Below are positions 27,214-35,987 of a DNA stretch of 64,000 nucleotides, one piece after another. How positions within the stretch are numbered: the first letter of the stretch is position 1; each line of letters begins with the position of its first letter. Source of the DNA: Prevotella sp. GTDB lineage: Bacteria; Bacteroidota; Bacteroidia; Bacteroidales; Bacteroidaceae. Position numbers and translations under genes: made by a program. Under the pieces are notes generated by a model that was not told the DNA's origin, did no database searches, and saw nothing but the letters and a program-made list of their open reading frames with translations. Location: assembly GCA_015060535.1 (NCBI GenBank), contig SUYH01000005.1, forward strand, positions 62,001-126,000, written 5' to 3'.

Positions 27214-27244
27214 TTTGTATTTTGCGAGGTAATTCGTACCTTTG
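27214..27244 (+). promoter_or_regulatory. promoter of the nuo operon
   Basis: A TTTG at 27214-27217 and TACCTTTG at 27237-27244 are separated by 19 nt, which fits the Bacteroidetes -33/-7 layout. The predicted leader before nuoA is about 35 nt. Confidence 0.7.
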
Positions 27245-27283
27245 CACTCAAATTGAATTCAATATAAATATTTTTTAAACTTT

Positions 27284-27634
27284 ATGAACTTTACATTGTT
27301 AATTACCGTCTTGGTGACGGCACTAACATTGGTGGTAGCGGCTTACGTAGTAGCCAAGTTGATAGGACCACGGTCTTATGCAAAGGTGAAGGGTGAACCG
27401 TATGAGAGTGGTATCCCCACCAGAGGTAGCTCGTGGCTGCCCATTAGTGTGGGATTCTATCTTTTTGCCATCTTGTTTCTGATGTTCGACGTGGAGACAG
27501 TATTCCTGTACCCGTGGGCAGTAGTAGTGAAGGAGTTCGGTGCGATGGCTCTGCTGTCGATTGGCTTCTTTCTGGTAGTTCTTGTATTAGGCTTGGCTTA
27601 TGCTTGGCGGAAAGGAGACTTGGAATGGAAGTAA
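27284..27634 (+). CDS. nuoA: NADH-quinone oxidoreductase subunit A
   Basis: The 116-residue membrane subunit has three helices. The family motif KGEPYESGIPTRGSSW lies after helix 1 and LFMFDVETVFLYPWAV-like sequence (FLMFDVETVFLYPW) in helix 2. It is part of the proton-channel junction of complex I. First gene of the operon; its end overlaps nuoB by 10 nt. Confidence 0.95.
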   Translation: MNFTLLITVLVTALTLVVAAYVVAKLIGPRSYAKVKGEPYESGIPTRGSSWLPISVGFYLFAILFLMFDVETVFLYPWAVVVKEFGAMALLSIGFFLVVLVLGLAYAWRKGDLEWK

Positions 27635-28338
27635 GAAAGCCTCACATTAAAAGTGTCCCCTACGAGGAGTGGAACGATAACTCCTCGTTGGAGAAGATTA
27701 TTGACGAACTTCATGAGGGCGGCGTCAATGTGATTACAGGCTCGCTCGACCAGTTGATTAACTGGGGACGTAGTAATTCGCTTTGGTCGCTAACCTTTGC
27801 TACTAGTTGCTGTGGTATTGAGTTTATGGCTTGCGGTTGTGCCCGTTATGACTTTGCTCGCTTTGGTTTCGAGGTTACTCGTAACTCTCCTCGTCAGGCA
27901 GATTTGATTATGTGTGCTGGTACCATTACACACAAGATGGCTCCTGCGCTGAAGCGACTGTACGATGAGATGGCTGAGCCTAAATACGTGATTGCTGTAG
28001 GTGGTTGTGCCATCAGCGGTGGACCATTTAAGTCCAGCTACCATGTAGTGAAGGGCATCGAGGAAATCGTGCCTGTCGATGTGTTTATTCCCGGTTGTCC
28101 CCCACGTCCGGAGGCTATCATGTATGGCATGATGCAGTTGCAGCGTAAGGTGAAGATTGAGAAATTCTTCGGAGGAGCTAACCATAAGCAGACCGCTGAG
28201 GAGAAGGCTCTCGGAGTTTCTAACGAAGAGCTGACATTCCGCTCAAAGCATGGTGACCATCGCCGTGAGCCCATCGTGGTAACCGATGTTCCTCAGGATT
28301 TCGTTGAAGAATTAAAGAAAGAGGAGGAGAAGGCATGA
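27625..28338 (+). CDS. nuoB: NADH-quinone oxidoreductase subunit B
   Basis: The 237-residue subunit carries the N2 [4Fe-4S] cluster that hands electrons to quinone. Cysteine ligands are visible in TSCCGIEF (Cys62, Cys63), MCAGTITHKM and PGCPPRPEA. The chosen ATG (MEVRKPH) overlaps nuoA by 10 nt; a longer upstream extension is a shadow inside nuoA. The C-terminus (about 180-237) is a longer charged tail than in the classical protein. Confidence 0.95.
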   Translation: MEVRKPHIKSVPYEEWNDNSSLEKIIDELHEGGVNVITGSLDQLINWGRSNSLWSLTFATSCCGIEFMACGCARYDFARFGFEVTRNSPRQADLIMCAGTITHKMAPALKRLYDEMAEPKYVIAVGGCAISGGPFKSSYHVVKGIEEIVPVDVFIPGCPPRPEAIMYGMMQLQRKVKIEKFFGGANHKQTAEEKALGVSNEELTFRSKHGDHRREPIVVTDVPQDFVEELKKEEEKA

Positions 28339-29948
28339 AGTTAGATTTCCTTTCATTTGATTTTGGCAAGTTTGCACAGGAGATGCAGAACTTGAAGGAC
28401 AAGAAGGGCTTTGACTATCTTGTCACCATCGTAGGCGAGGACTTTGGAGCTGAGGAAGGCCTCGGTTGCGTATATATCCTTGAGAACACTAAGACCCACG
28501 AGCGCTGCTCAGTTAAGATGATTGCTAAGCAGCAGGTTTGCGGCGACGGCATGTCGTCTAACGGAACCAGCGCGCTGGAAGGTCAGATGGTAGCTTATCT
28601 GCCAACTGTTTCTAAAATCTGGCGTGTTGCCGATTTGCTGGAGCGCGAGGTATACGATTTTTACGGAATAGTGTTCCTTGGTCATCCAGACATGCGCCGT
28701 TTGTTCCTGCGTAGCGATTTCAAGGGCTATCCTTTCCGTAAGAACTGGGAGTTCAATGATAAGTACACACTTGAGGACGATGTAGAGCCCGACTATGGTC
28801 TGGAGTTCTATCTCGACAAGGATGGTAATCTGCAGTCGAAGCAGAACAAGCTGTTTGGCTCTGACGACTACGTCATCAACATTGGTCCGCAACACCCGGC
28901 TACACATGGTGTGCTCCGTCTGCAGACAGTGCTCGACGGCGAGACTGTTAAACGTATCTATCCGCACCTTGGTTACATCCATCGCGCCATAGAGAAGATG
29001 TGGGAGGGTATGACATACCCTCAAACTCTAGCTCTGACCGACCGTCTGAACTATCTGGGAGCCATGCAGCATCGCCATGCCTTGGTGGGCGTAATTGAAG
29101 AGGCCCTGGGGGTTGAGTTGACTGACCGCATCAAGTACATCCGTACCATCATGGATGAGTTGCAGCGTCTCGACTCTCACCTTCTCTTTACTTCTTGTGT
29201 TGCTCAGGACCTTGGTGCTCTTACTGGCATGCTTTATGGTATGCGTGACCGTGAGCATGTGCTGAACGTGATGGAGGAGACTACAGGTGGACGTCTGATT
29301 CAGAACTATTATAGAATAGGTGGTTTGCAAGATGATATCGATCCTAATTTCGTCAAGAACTGTAAGGATCTGGTGAAGTATCTGCGCCCAATGATTCAGG
29401 AGTATATGGATATCTTCGGAGATAACATCATTACTCACAACCGTTTGGAGAACTGTGGTCCGATGAGTCTCGAGGATTGTATCAACTACGCTGTTACAGG
29501 TCCTGCCGGACGTGCTTCGGGTTGGAAGAACGATGTTCGTAAGAACCACCCGTACGACATGTACGACAAGGTAGAGTGGGAGCAGTGCACATTGACAGGC
29601 TGTGACTCTATGGACCGTTATCTGGTTCACATCAACGAGATGTACCAGAGCTTGAATATCATTGAACAGCTCATCGACAACATCCCAGAGGGTGACTTCT
29701 ATGTGAAGCAGAAGCCTATCATCAAGTGCCCAGAGGGACAGTGGTACTATTCTGTTGAGGGTGTGGCTGGTGAGTTTGGTGTCTATCTCGACTCTCGTGG
29801 CGACAAGAGCCCATACCGTATGAAGATGCGTCCGATGGGTCTCTCGCTGGTAGGTGCCTTCGACCCGATGCTTCGTGGTCAAAAGATTGCCGACCTGATT
29901 GCTACCTGTGCTGCTATTGACGTTGTAATTCCTGATATCGACCGTTAG
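28335..29948 (+). CDS. nuoCD: Fused NADH-quinone oxidoreductase subunits C and D
   Basis: This 537-residue fusion has a NuoC-like part (about 1-180, with WRVADLLEREVYDFYGIVF and HPDMRRLFLRSDFKGYPFRK) joined to NuoD (about 185-537, starting INIGPQHPATHGVLR and ending IADLIATCAAIDVVIPDIDR). The hydrogenase-derived D part forms the quinone site with NuoB. Start and stop of the neighbouring frames overlap (ATGA). Fusion of C and D is common in this phylum. Confidence 0.95.
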   Translation: MKLDFLSFDFGKFAQEMQNLKDKKGFDYLVTIVGEDFGAEEGLGCVYILENTKTHERCSVKMIAKQQVCGDGMSSNGTSALEGQMVAYLPTVSKIWRVADLLEREVYDFYGIVFLGHPDMRRLFLRSDFKGYPFRKNWEFNDKYTLEDDVEPDYGLEFYLDKDGNLQSKQNKLFGSDDYVINIGPQHPATHGVLRLQTVLDGETVKRIYPHLGYIHRAIEKMWEGMTYPQTLALTDRLNYLGAMQHRHALVGVIEEALGVELTDRIKYIRTIMDELQRLDSHLLFTSCVAQDLGALTGMLYGMRDREHVLNVMEETTGGRLIQNYYRIGGLQDDIDPNFVKNCKDLVKYLRPMIQEYMDIFGDNIITHNRLENCGPMSLEDCINYAVTGPAGRASGWKNDVRKNHPYDMYDKVEWEQCTLTGCDSMDRYLVHINEMYQSLNIIEQLIDNIPEGDFYVKQKPIIKCPEGQWYYSVEGVAGEFGVYLDSRGDKSPYRMKMRPMGLSLVGAFDPMLRGQKIADLIATCAAIDVVIPDIDR

Positions 29949-29955
29949 TCGAAAA

Positions 29956-29987
29956 GTAAAAAGGTAAAAAAGTAAAAAGATAAAAAT
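29956..29987 (+). repeat. octamer tandem array before nuoH
   Basis: Four 8-nt units (GTAAAAAG, GTAAAAAA, GTAAAAAG, ATAAAAAT) span 32 nt and end directly at the nuoH ATG. They provide the whole translation-initiation region of nuoH. Confidence 0.75.
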
Positions 29988-31076
29988 ATGTTCGACTTTT
30001 CTATCATAACACAATGGTTCGACCAGTTGCTCAGGATTACAATAGGATGTCCTGACTGGTTAGCGATATTGATTGAGTGCGTGCTGGTGGGTGCTGGTAT
30101 CCTCGTAGGATATGCCCTGATTGCTATCGTACTGATTTTTATGGAGCGTAAGGTGTGTGCCTACTTCCAGTGCCGTCTTGGCCCGATGCGAGTAGGTTAC
30201 TGGGGATTGCTGCAGGTGTTTGCCGACGTGCTGAAGATGCTCATCAAGGAGATCTTCATCGTCGATCGTGCCGACAAGCTGCTCTACCTCGTGGCTCCTC
30301 TCTTAGTGATTATCGGCTCTGTAGGTGCCTTCTCGTTCCTGCCATGGAACAACGGTGCTACGGTGCTCGACTTCAACGTAGGTGTGTTCCTGCTCACGGC
30401 CATCTCTTCGATTGGCGTGGTAGGTATCTTCCTTGCCGGTTGGGGTTCTAACAATAAGTATTCTGTGGTATCGGCCATGCGTGGTGCTGTGCAGATGATT
30501 TCTTACGAGATGTCTCTGTGCCTTTGCCTGATTACTGCTGTAATCCTTACAGGTACTATGCAGATGAGCGGTATTGTAGAGGCTCAGACAGGTCCTTGGA
30601 AGTGGTTGATTTTCCAAGGTCATATTCCTGCCATCATCGCCTTCTTCGTATTCCTCATTGCTGGTAATGCAGAGGCCAACCGCGGCCCGTTCGATATGGC
30701 TGAGGCTGAGAGTGAGTTAACAGCTGGTCACCATACTGAGTATTCAGGTATGGGCTTCGGCTTCTTCTACCTCGCTGAGTTCCTCAATCTCTTTATCATC
30801 GCAGGTATAGCTGCAACAGTATTCCTCGGTGGTTGGGCGCCTGTAAACATCGGTATCGAGGCCTTCGACGCTGTGATGAACTACATCCCTGGCATCGTAT
30901 GGTTTATGGGTAAGGCTTTCTTCCTCGTATGGATTCTGATGTGGATTAAGTGGACGTTCCCACGTCTGCGTATCGACCAGATTCTGAAGTTGGAGTGGAA
31001 GTACTTGATGCCTCTGGCGCTGCTCAACCTGGTAATCATGACAGTTGTAGTAGCTTTAGGCTTATATATTAAATAA
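29988..31076 (+). CDS. nuoH: NADH-quinone oxidoreductase subunit H
   Basis: The 362-residue membrane subunit has eight helices and links the quinone chamber to the proton pumps. Family motifs include LIFMERKVCAYFQCRLGPMRVG, DVLKMLIKEIF and AEANRGPFDMAEAESELTAGHHTEYSGM, which holds the conserved glutamates of the quinone tunnel. Confidence 0.95.
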   Translation: MFDFSIITQWFDQLLRITIGCPDWLAILIECVLVGAGILVGYALIAIVLIFMERKVCAYFQCRLGPMRVGYWGLLQVFADVLKMLIKEIFIVDRADKLLYLVAPLLVIIGSVGAFSFLPWNNGATVLDFNVGVFLLTAISSIGVVGIFLAGWGSNNKYSVVSAMRGAVQMISYEMSLCLCLITAVILTGTMQMSGIVEAQTGPWKWLIFQGHIPAIIAFFVFLIAGNAEANRGPFDMAEAESELTAGHHTEYSGMGFGFFYLAEFLNLFIIAGIAATVFLGGWAPVNIGIEAFDAVMNYIPGIVWFMGKAFFLVWILMWIKWTFPRLRIDQILKLEWKYLMPLALLNLVIMTVVVALGLYIK

Positions 31077-31085
31077 GGTATAGCA

Positions 31086-31631
31086 ATGGAAGATAACAAA
31101 ACATATTTCGGAGAAATCGGGCACGGCTTGAAGACGTTGGCTACCGGTATGAAGACCTCTTGGAAGGAATACTTCAAGGACTTCTTTACCAACAAGTCTA
31201 CCGAGCAGTATCCCGAGAACCGCAAGACTACACTCCATGTAGCCGCACGTCACCGCGGTCGCTTGGTATTCAAGCGCAACGAAGATGGCAGCTACAAGTG
31301 TACCGCTTGCACACTTTGTGAAAAGTCCTGTCCGAACGGAACCATCAAAATTCTGAGCCACATGGCTGAGGATCCTGAGACAGGCAAGAAAAAGAAGGTG
31401 CTCGACGATTATCAGTACGACCTGGGCGACTGCATGTTCTGCCAGCTCTGTACTAACGCCTGCAATTTCGACGCCATCGAGTTTACGAATGATTTCGAGA
31501 ACGCCGTATTCGACCGCTCTAAACTGGTGCTCCATCTCGACAAGGAAGTCTATACAGGTGGTTCGCTGCCTAACCTGATTGACGGTGGTGCCTCGATGAC
31601 AATCGGTAAGTTTAACACTAAAACGAAGTAA
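31086..31631 (+). CDS. nuoI: NADH-quinone oxidoreductase subunit I (two [4Fe-4S] ferredoxin-like)
   Basis: The 181-residue subunit has two CxxCxxCxxxC sets: Cys72-75-78-82 (CTACTLCEKSCP) and Cys116-119-122-126 (CMFCQLCTNACN). They bind clusters N6a and N6b. Since nuoE, F and G are missing, NuoI probably receives electrons directly from a soluble donor such as ferredoxin. A Lys-rich loop (TGKKKKVLDD) lies between the two cluster motifs. Confidence 0.95.
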   Translation: MEDNKTYFGEIGHGLKTLATGMKTSWKEYFKDFFTNKSTEQYPENRKTTLHVAARHRGRLVFKRNEDGSYKCTACTLCEKSCPNGTIKILSHMAEDPETGKKKKVLDDYQYDLGDCMFCQLCTNACNFDAIEFTNDFENAVFDRSKLVLHLDKEVYTGGSLPNLIDGGASMTIGKFNTKTK

Positions 31632-31636
31632 GGACT

Positions 31637-32158
31637 ATGGGTAATATGATCATGTTTTGTATTCTCGCTGTGGTCATCCTCGGCTCTGCCGTGATGTGTG
31701 TGACGACAACGCGAATCATGCGAGCTGCAACATTTATGCTATTTGTGCTCTTTGGCGTGGCAGGTCTTTACTTCCTGCTCGACTATACCTATTTGGGTGC
31801 TGCTCAGATTAGTGTATATGCTGGTGGCGTGACGATGATTTATGTCTTTTCCATTCAGCTAGTTAGCAAGCAAACCCTGCAGGGCCTAACTGAGCGTCTG
31901 AAGGGTAGTCGTGTCATCTTTGGCGCTATACTCAGCCTTATTGGATGTGCTACTGTAATTCTAGTGCTGATGAAGAATCAGTATCTCATGGCGGGCATGA
32001 TGACTCCTGATGTCGAAGTGCCTATGAAGTCTATCGGTATGGCTTTGGTAGGAGCTGGTAAGTATCAGTATGTGCTTGCCTTCGAGTTCATCTCGCTGTT
32101 CCTGCTGGCTTGCATTATCGGTGGCTTGGTTGTTTCACGAAAAGAAGAGGAGAAGTAG
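31637..32158 (+). CDS. nuoJ: NADH-quinone oxidoreductase subunit J
   Basis: A 173-residue five-helix membrane subunit with the expected AAQISVYAGGVTMIYVFSI-type motif in helix 3. It sits 5 nt after nuoI and 3 nt before nuoK. Confidence 0.92.
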   Translation: MGNMIMFCILAVVILGSAVMCVTTTRIMRAATFMLFVLFGVAGLYFLLDYTYLGAAQISVYAGGVTMIYVFSIQLVSKQTLQGLTERLKGSRVIFGAILSLIGCATVILVLMKNQYLMAGMMTPDVEVPMKSIGMALVGAGKYQYVLAFEFISLFLLACIIGGLVVSRKEEEK

Positions 32159-32161
32159 GCT

Positions 32162-32470
32162 ATGGTACCAGTACATTTTTATTTTGTGCTTAGCGCACTA
32201 TTGTTCTTCATCGGTGTCTTCGGCTTTATCACGCGTCGCAATCTGATTGCTATGCTAATCTCTGTTGAGCTGATCCTCAATGCCGTCGACATCAACTTCG
32301 CCGCTTTCAACCGTCTGCTGTATCCAGACTCTATGGAGGGTATGTTCATGACACTCTTCTCTATAGGTGTTTCTGCAGCTGAATCGGCTGTGGCAATTGC
32401 AATTATCATCAATGTCTACCGTAATTTCAAGAGCGATAGCGTTGACAGTATCAAGAACATGAAATGGTAA
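32162..32470 (+). CDS. nuoK: NADH-quinone oxidoreductase subunit K
   Basis: A 102-residue three-helix subunit with the family motif RRNLIAMLISVELILNAVDINF and the second-helix acidic residue in SAAESAVAIAIII. Both glutamates needed for proton transfer are present. Confidence 0.95.
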   Translation: MVPVHFYFVLSALLFFIGVFGFITRRNLIAMLISVELILNAVDINFAAFNRLLYPDSMEGMFMTLFSIGVSAAESAVAIAIIINVYRNFKSDSVDSIKNMKW

Positions 32471-32476
32471 ATCGTT

Positions 32477-34471
32477 ATGGAAACAGTTTATAGTTATTCA
32501 TTTCTAATCCTTCTGCTGCCTGCGTTGTCATTTGTGATTCTTGCGCTGGCAGGTATGAAGATGTCGCATAAGACGGCTGGTCTTATCGGCACCACCTCAT
32601 TGGGACTGGTAACCGTACTTTCCTACTGGACAGCCTTTGCCTATTTTGGTGCAGACCGTCTGGCTGATGGCACTTACGCAACCATTGTTCCTTATAACTT
32701 CACATGGCTGCCTCTGGGCAATCTGCATTTCGATATGGGTATCTTGCTTGATCCTATTTCGGTGATGATGCTGATTGTTATCTCGACAGTCTCTCTGATG
32801 GTACACATCTACTCGTTTGGCTATATGCATGGTGAGAAAGGCTTCCAGCGTTATTACGCTTTCCTGAGCCTCTTCACAATGTCTATGCTTGGTCTGGTTG
32901 TGGCTACCAATATCTTCCAGATGTACACCTTCTGGGAGCTGGTAGGTGTATCATCTTACCTGCTGATTGGATTCTACTATCCGTTGAAACCCGCCATTGC
33001 AGCCTCAAAGAAGGCCTTTATCGTGACGCGCTTCGCTGATATGTTCTTCCTCATCGGTATCCTGATGTTCGGCTATTACACCGATTCGTTCAGTTTCTCA
33101 TTTGCTGGCAACATCGTGATGGGCGAGGGTACCACTCCGTTCATTGCTGGAAATGCCGCTAAGGCTATGGCTGCCGCAGGCTTTATCCTGCCAACTGCTC
33201 TAGTGCTGATGTTTATCGGTGGTGCTGGTAAGAGTGCCATGTTCCCACTGCACATCTGGCTGCCCGACGCTATGGAGGGTCCGACACCTGTTTCTGCACT
33301 CATCCACGCTGCTACGATGGTTGTAGCTGGTGTGTTCCAGATTGCCCGTATGTTCCCCCTCTGGGTTGAATATGCTCAGCCTCAGATGAGCATCGTAGTC
33401 TGGGTGGGTGTCTTCACTGCTTTCTATGCAGCTGCTGTGGCTTGTGCCCAGAGCGACATCAAGCGTGTGCTGGCCTTCTCGACCATTTCGCAGATAGCCT
33501 TCATGATGGTAGCTCTTGGCGTATCGCTGCCAGGTCACCATGGTGTACTCGACAACCACGCTCAGCTGGGCTTCATGGCTGGTATGTTCCACCTGTTCAC
33601 TCACGCTATGTTCAAGGCTTGTCTGTTCTTGGGTGCCGGTTGTATCATCCACGCAGTACATAGCAACGAGATGGCTATGATGGGAGGCTTGCGCAAGTAT
33701 ATGCCTATCACCAACATTACCTTCCTCATCAGCTGTTTCGCTATTGCAGGTATTCCTTTCTTCTCGGGCTTCAGCTCGAAGGATGAAATCATCACCGCCT
33801 GCTTTGCCTACAGTCCTGTGGTAGGTTGGATTATGACCGGTATTGCAGCTATGACCGCATTCTATATGTTCCGTCTGTACTACGGTATTTTCTGGGGTAC
33901 TGAGAATGTGGAAGCTCACGAGCACCATACACCCCATGAGGCTCCTGCTACTATGACTGTTCCTCTGATTGTACTTTGCGTAATCACGATGGGTGTGGGT
34001 ATCTACTCTACCATTGCAGGTTTTGCAGAGTGGGGTGGCAACTTCGGCCAGTTTGTCAATGCCGAAGGTACCAACTACACCATCCACTTCGATACGCAGA
34101 TTGCTGCTACGTCTACGATTATTGCCATCCTGAGCATCTGTCTTGCCACCTATATTTATAAGGGTGAGAGTCAGCCTATTGCAGACCGTCTGTACAAGCA
34201 GTTCCCACGTTTGCATCAAGCAGCTTATAAGCGCTTCTATCAAGACGAAATCTGGCAGTATGTTACTCATCGCATCATCTTCCGCTGCATCTCTACACCT
34301 ATTGCTTGGTTCGACCGTCATGTGGTTGACGGCACGTTCAATTTCATGGCATGGGGCGCCAACGAGGCTGGTGAGTCATTGCGTCCTTGGCAGAGTGGTG
34401 ATGTCCGTCAGTATGCCGTATGGTTCCTGACAGGTACTGTCGCATTAACGTTAATCCTGCTTGCAATCTAA
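32477..34471 (+). CDS. nuoL: NADH-quinone oxidoreductase subunit L
   Basis: This 664-residue antiporter-like proton pump has the key segments TFWELVGVSSYLLIGFYY, GGAGKSAMFPLHIWLPDAMEGPTPVSALIHAATMVVAGVF, and HAMFKACLFLGAG. Its C-terminus contains the long lateral helix typical of NuoL. A His/Glu-rich loop (EAHEHHTPHEAP) lies before the last helices. Confidence 0.95.
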   Translation: METVYSYSFLILLLPALSFVILALAGMKMSHKTAGLIGTTSLGLVTVLSYWTAFAYFGADRLADGTYATIVPYNFTWLPLGNLHFDMGILLDPISVMMLIVISTVSLMVHIYSFGYMHGEKGFQRYYAFLSLFTMSMLGLVVATNIFQMYTFWELVGVSSYLLIGFYYPLKPAIAASKKAFIVTRFADMFFLIGILMFGYYTDSFSFSFAGNIVMGEGTTPFIAGNAAKAMAAAGFILPTALVLMFIGGAGKSAMFPLHIWLPDAMEGPTPVSALIHAATMVVAGVFQIARMFPLWVEYAQPQMSIVVWVGVFTAFYAAAVACAQSDIKRVLAFSTISQIAFMMVALGVSLPGHHGVLDNHAQLGFMAGMFHLFTHAMFKACLFLGAGCIIHAVHSNEMAMMGGLRKYMPITNITFLISCFAIAGIPFFSGFSSKDEIITACFAYSPVVGWIMTGIAAMTAFYMFRLYYGIFWGTENVEAHEHHTPHEAPATMTVPLIVLCVITMGVGIYSTIAGFAEWGGNFGQFVNAEGTNYTIHFDTQIAATSTIIAILSICLATYIYKGESQPIADRLYKQFPRLHQAAYKRFYQDEIWQYVTHRIIFRCISTPIAWFDRHVVDGTFNFMAWGANEAGESLRPWQSGDVRQYAVWFLTGTVALTLILLAI

Positions 34472-34487
34472 AAAAGAAATTACAATT

Positions 34488-35969
34488 ATGAGTATATTAA
34501 CATTATTCGTAGTAATTCCCGCCCTGATGCTCGTTGGCCTTTGGCTGGCTAAGAGTCTTAATCAGGTGCGTGGTGTGATGGTGGCTGGCGCCTCGTGTCT
34601 GCTGGCCCTGTCCGTATGGCTGACCATCTATTTCGTTCAGCAGCGTGCAGCAGGTAATACTGACGTGATGCTGTTGACGGCTTCTACACCTTGGTTCAAG
34701 CCTCTTAATATTGCCTATTCTGTCGGTGTCGATGGTATCTCTGTAGTGATGCTGCTCCTGTCGAGCATCATCGTCTTCACTGGTACTTTTGCCTCATGGC
34801 AGCTGAAGCCCATGACCAAGGAGTATTTCCTCTGGTTCACCCTCTTGTCGACGGGTGTTTACGGTTTCTTCATCTGCACCGATATGTTTACCATGTTTAT
34901 GTTCTACGAGGTAGCCCTCATCCCCATGTACCTGCTGATTGGTGTCTGGGGCTCTGGTAACAAGGAATATGCAGCCATGAAGTTGACGCTGATGCTGATG
35001 GGAGGCTCGGCCCTGTTGATTCTGGGTATTTTGGGCATCTACTATTTCAGTGGCGCTACCACGATGAATGTCAACGAGATAGCCGCTTTGCACAACATTC
35101 CTGTTGAAACGCAGAAGGTGTTCTTCCCCTTTATCTTCATTGGCTTTGGTGTGCTGGGCGCCCTGTTCCCCTTCCACACATGGTCACCCGATGGTCACGC
35201 TTCGGCACCTACCGCTGTGTCGATGCTCCACGCTGGTGTGCTGATGAAGCTGGGAGGCTACGGCTGCTTCCGTGTAGCTATGTATCTGTTGCCCGATGCA
35301 GCTTACGAGCTGGCTTGGATATTCCTCATCCTGACAACTATCTCTGTAGTCTATGGCGCCTTCTCGGCCTGTGTACAGACAGACCTGAAGTATATCAATG
35401 CCTATTCGTCAGTATCCCATTGTGGACTGGTGCTCTTCGCCCTGCTGATGATGACCAAGACCTCTTGCACGGGTGCTATTCTTCAGATGTTGTCGCATGG
35501 TTTGATGACGGCCCTCTTCTTTGCGTTGATTGGTATGATTTACGGCCGTACCCACACTCGCGACATCCGCTATCTGGACGGTCTGATGAAGATTATGCCT
35601 TTCCTGGCTGTGGGCTATGTGATTGCTGGTTTGGCCAACCTCGGACTTCCCGGTTTCTCTGGCTTCATTGCTGAGATGACCATCTTTGTCGGTTCTTTCG
35701 AGAATGGCGATACCTTCCATCGTGTGGCTACCATCATTGCTTGTACCTCAATCGTTGTGACGGCAGTCTACATCCTGCGTGTTGTGGGTAAGATTCTGTA
35801 TGGCGAGGTGAAGAACCCGCACTATCTGGAGCTCACCGATGCCACCTGGGACGAGCGTGTTGCAGTCATCTGTCTGATAGCTTGTGTTGCCGGCCTGGGT
35901 ATGTTCCCACTCTGGGCAAGCAATGTCATCAGCGATGCCGTTGGACCGATTCTCGCTAATATCATTTAA
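34488..35969 (+). CDS. nuoM: NADH-quinone oxidoreductase subunit M
   Basis: The 493-residue antiporter-like subunit carries MFMFYEVALIPMYLLIGVWG, FPFHTWSPDGHASAPTAVSMLHAGVLMKLGGYG and SHGLMTALFFALIG motifs. The ATG giving MSILTLFVVIP is chosen; an in-frame earlier Met overlaps the nuoL end but has no ribosome site. Confidence 0.95.
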   Translation: MSILTLFVVIPALMLVGLWLAKSLNQVRGVMVAGASCLLALSVWLTIYFVQQRAAGNTDVMLLTASTPWFKPLNIAYSVGVDGISVVMLLLSSIIVFTGTFASWQLKPMTKEYFLWFTLLSTGVYGFFICTDMFTMFMFYEVALIPMYLLIGVWGSGNKEYAAMKLTLMLMGGSALLILGILGIYYFSGATTMNVNEIAALHNIPVETQKVFFPFIFIGFGVLGALFPFHTWSPDGHASAPTAVSMLHAGVLMKLGGYGCFRVAMYLLPDAAYELAWIFLILTTISVVYGAFSACVQTDLKYINAYSSVSHCGLVLFALLMMTKTSCTGAILQMLSHGLMTALFFALIGMIYGRTHTRDIRYLDGLMKIMPFLAVGYVIAGLANLGLPGFSGFIAEMTIFVGSFENGDTFHRVATIIACTSIVVTAVYILRVVGKILYGEVKNPHYLELTDATWDERVAVICLIACVAGLGMFPLWASNVISDAVGPILANII

Positions 35970-35987
35970 TATAGGAGGATATAAGAT

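Noticed and set aside
28509..30014. Long minus-strand frames opposite nuoCD (e.g. 29028-30014, 328 residues)
   Set aside because: They run antisense to a strongly conserved complex I gene and have Val/Thr/His-rich composition typical of reverse-strand shadows.
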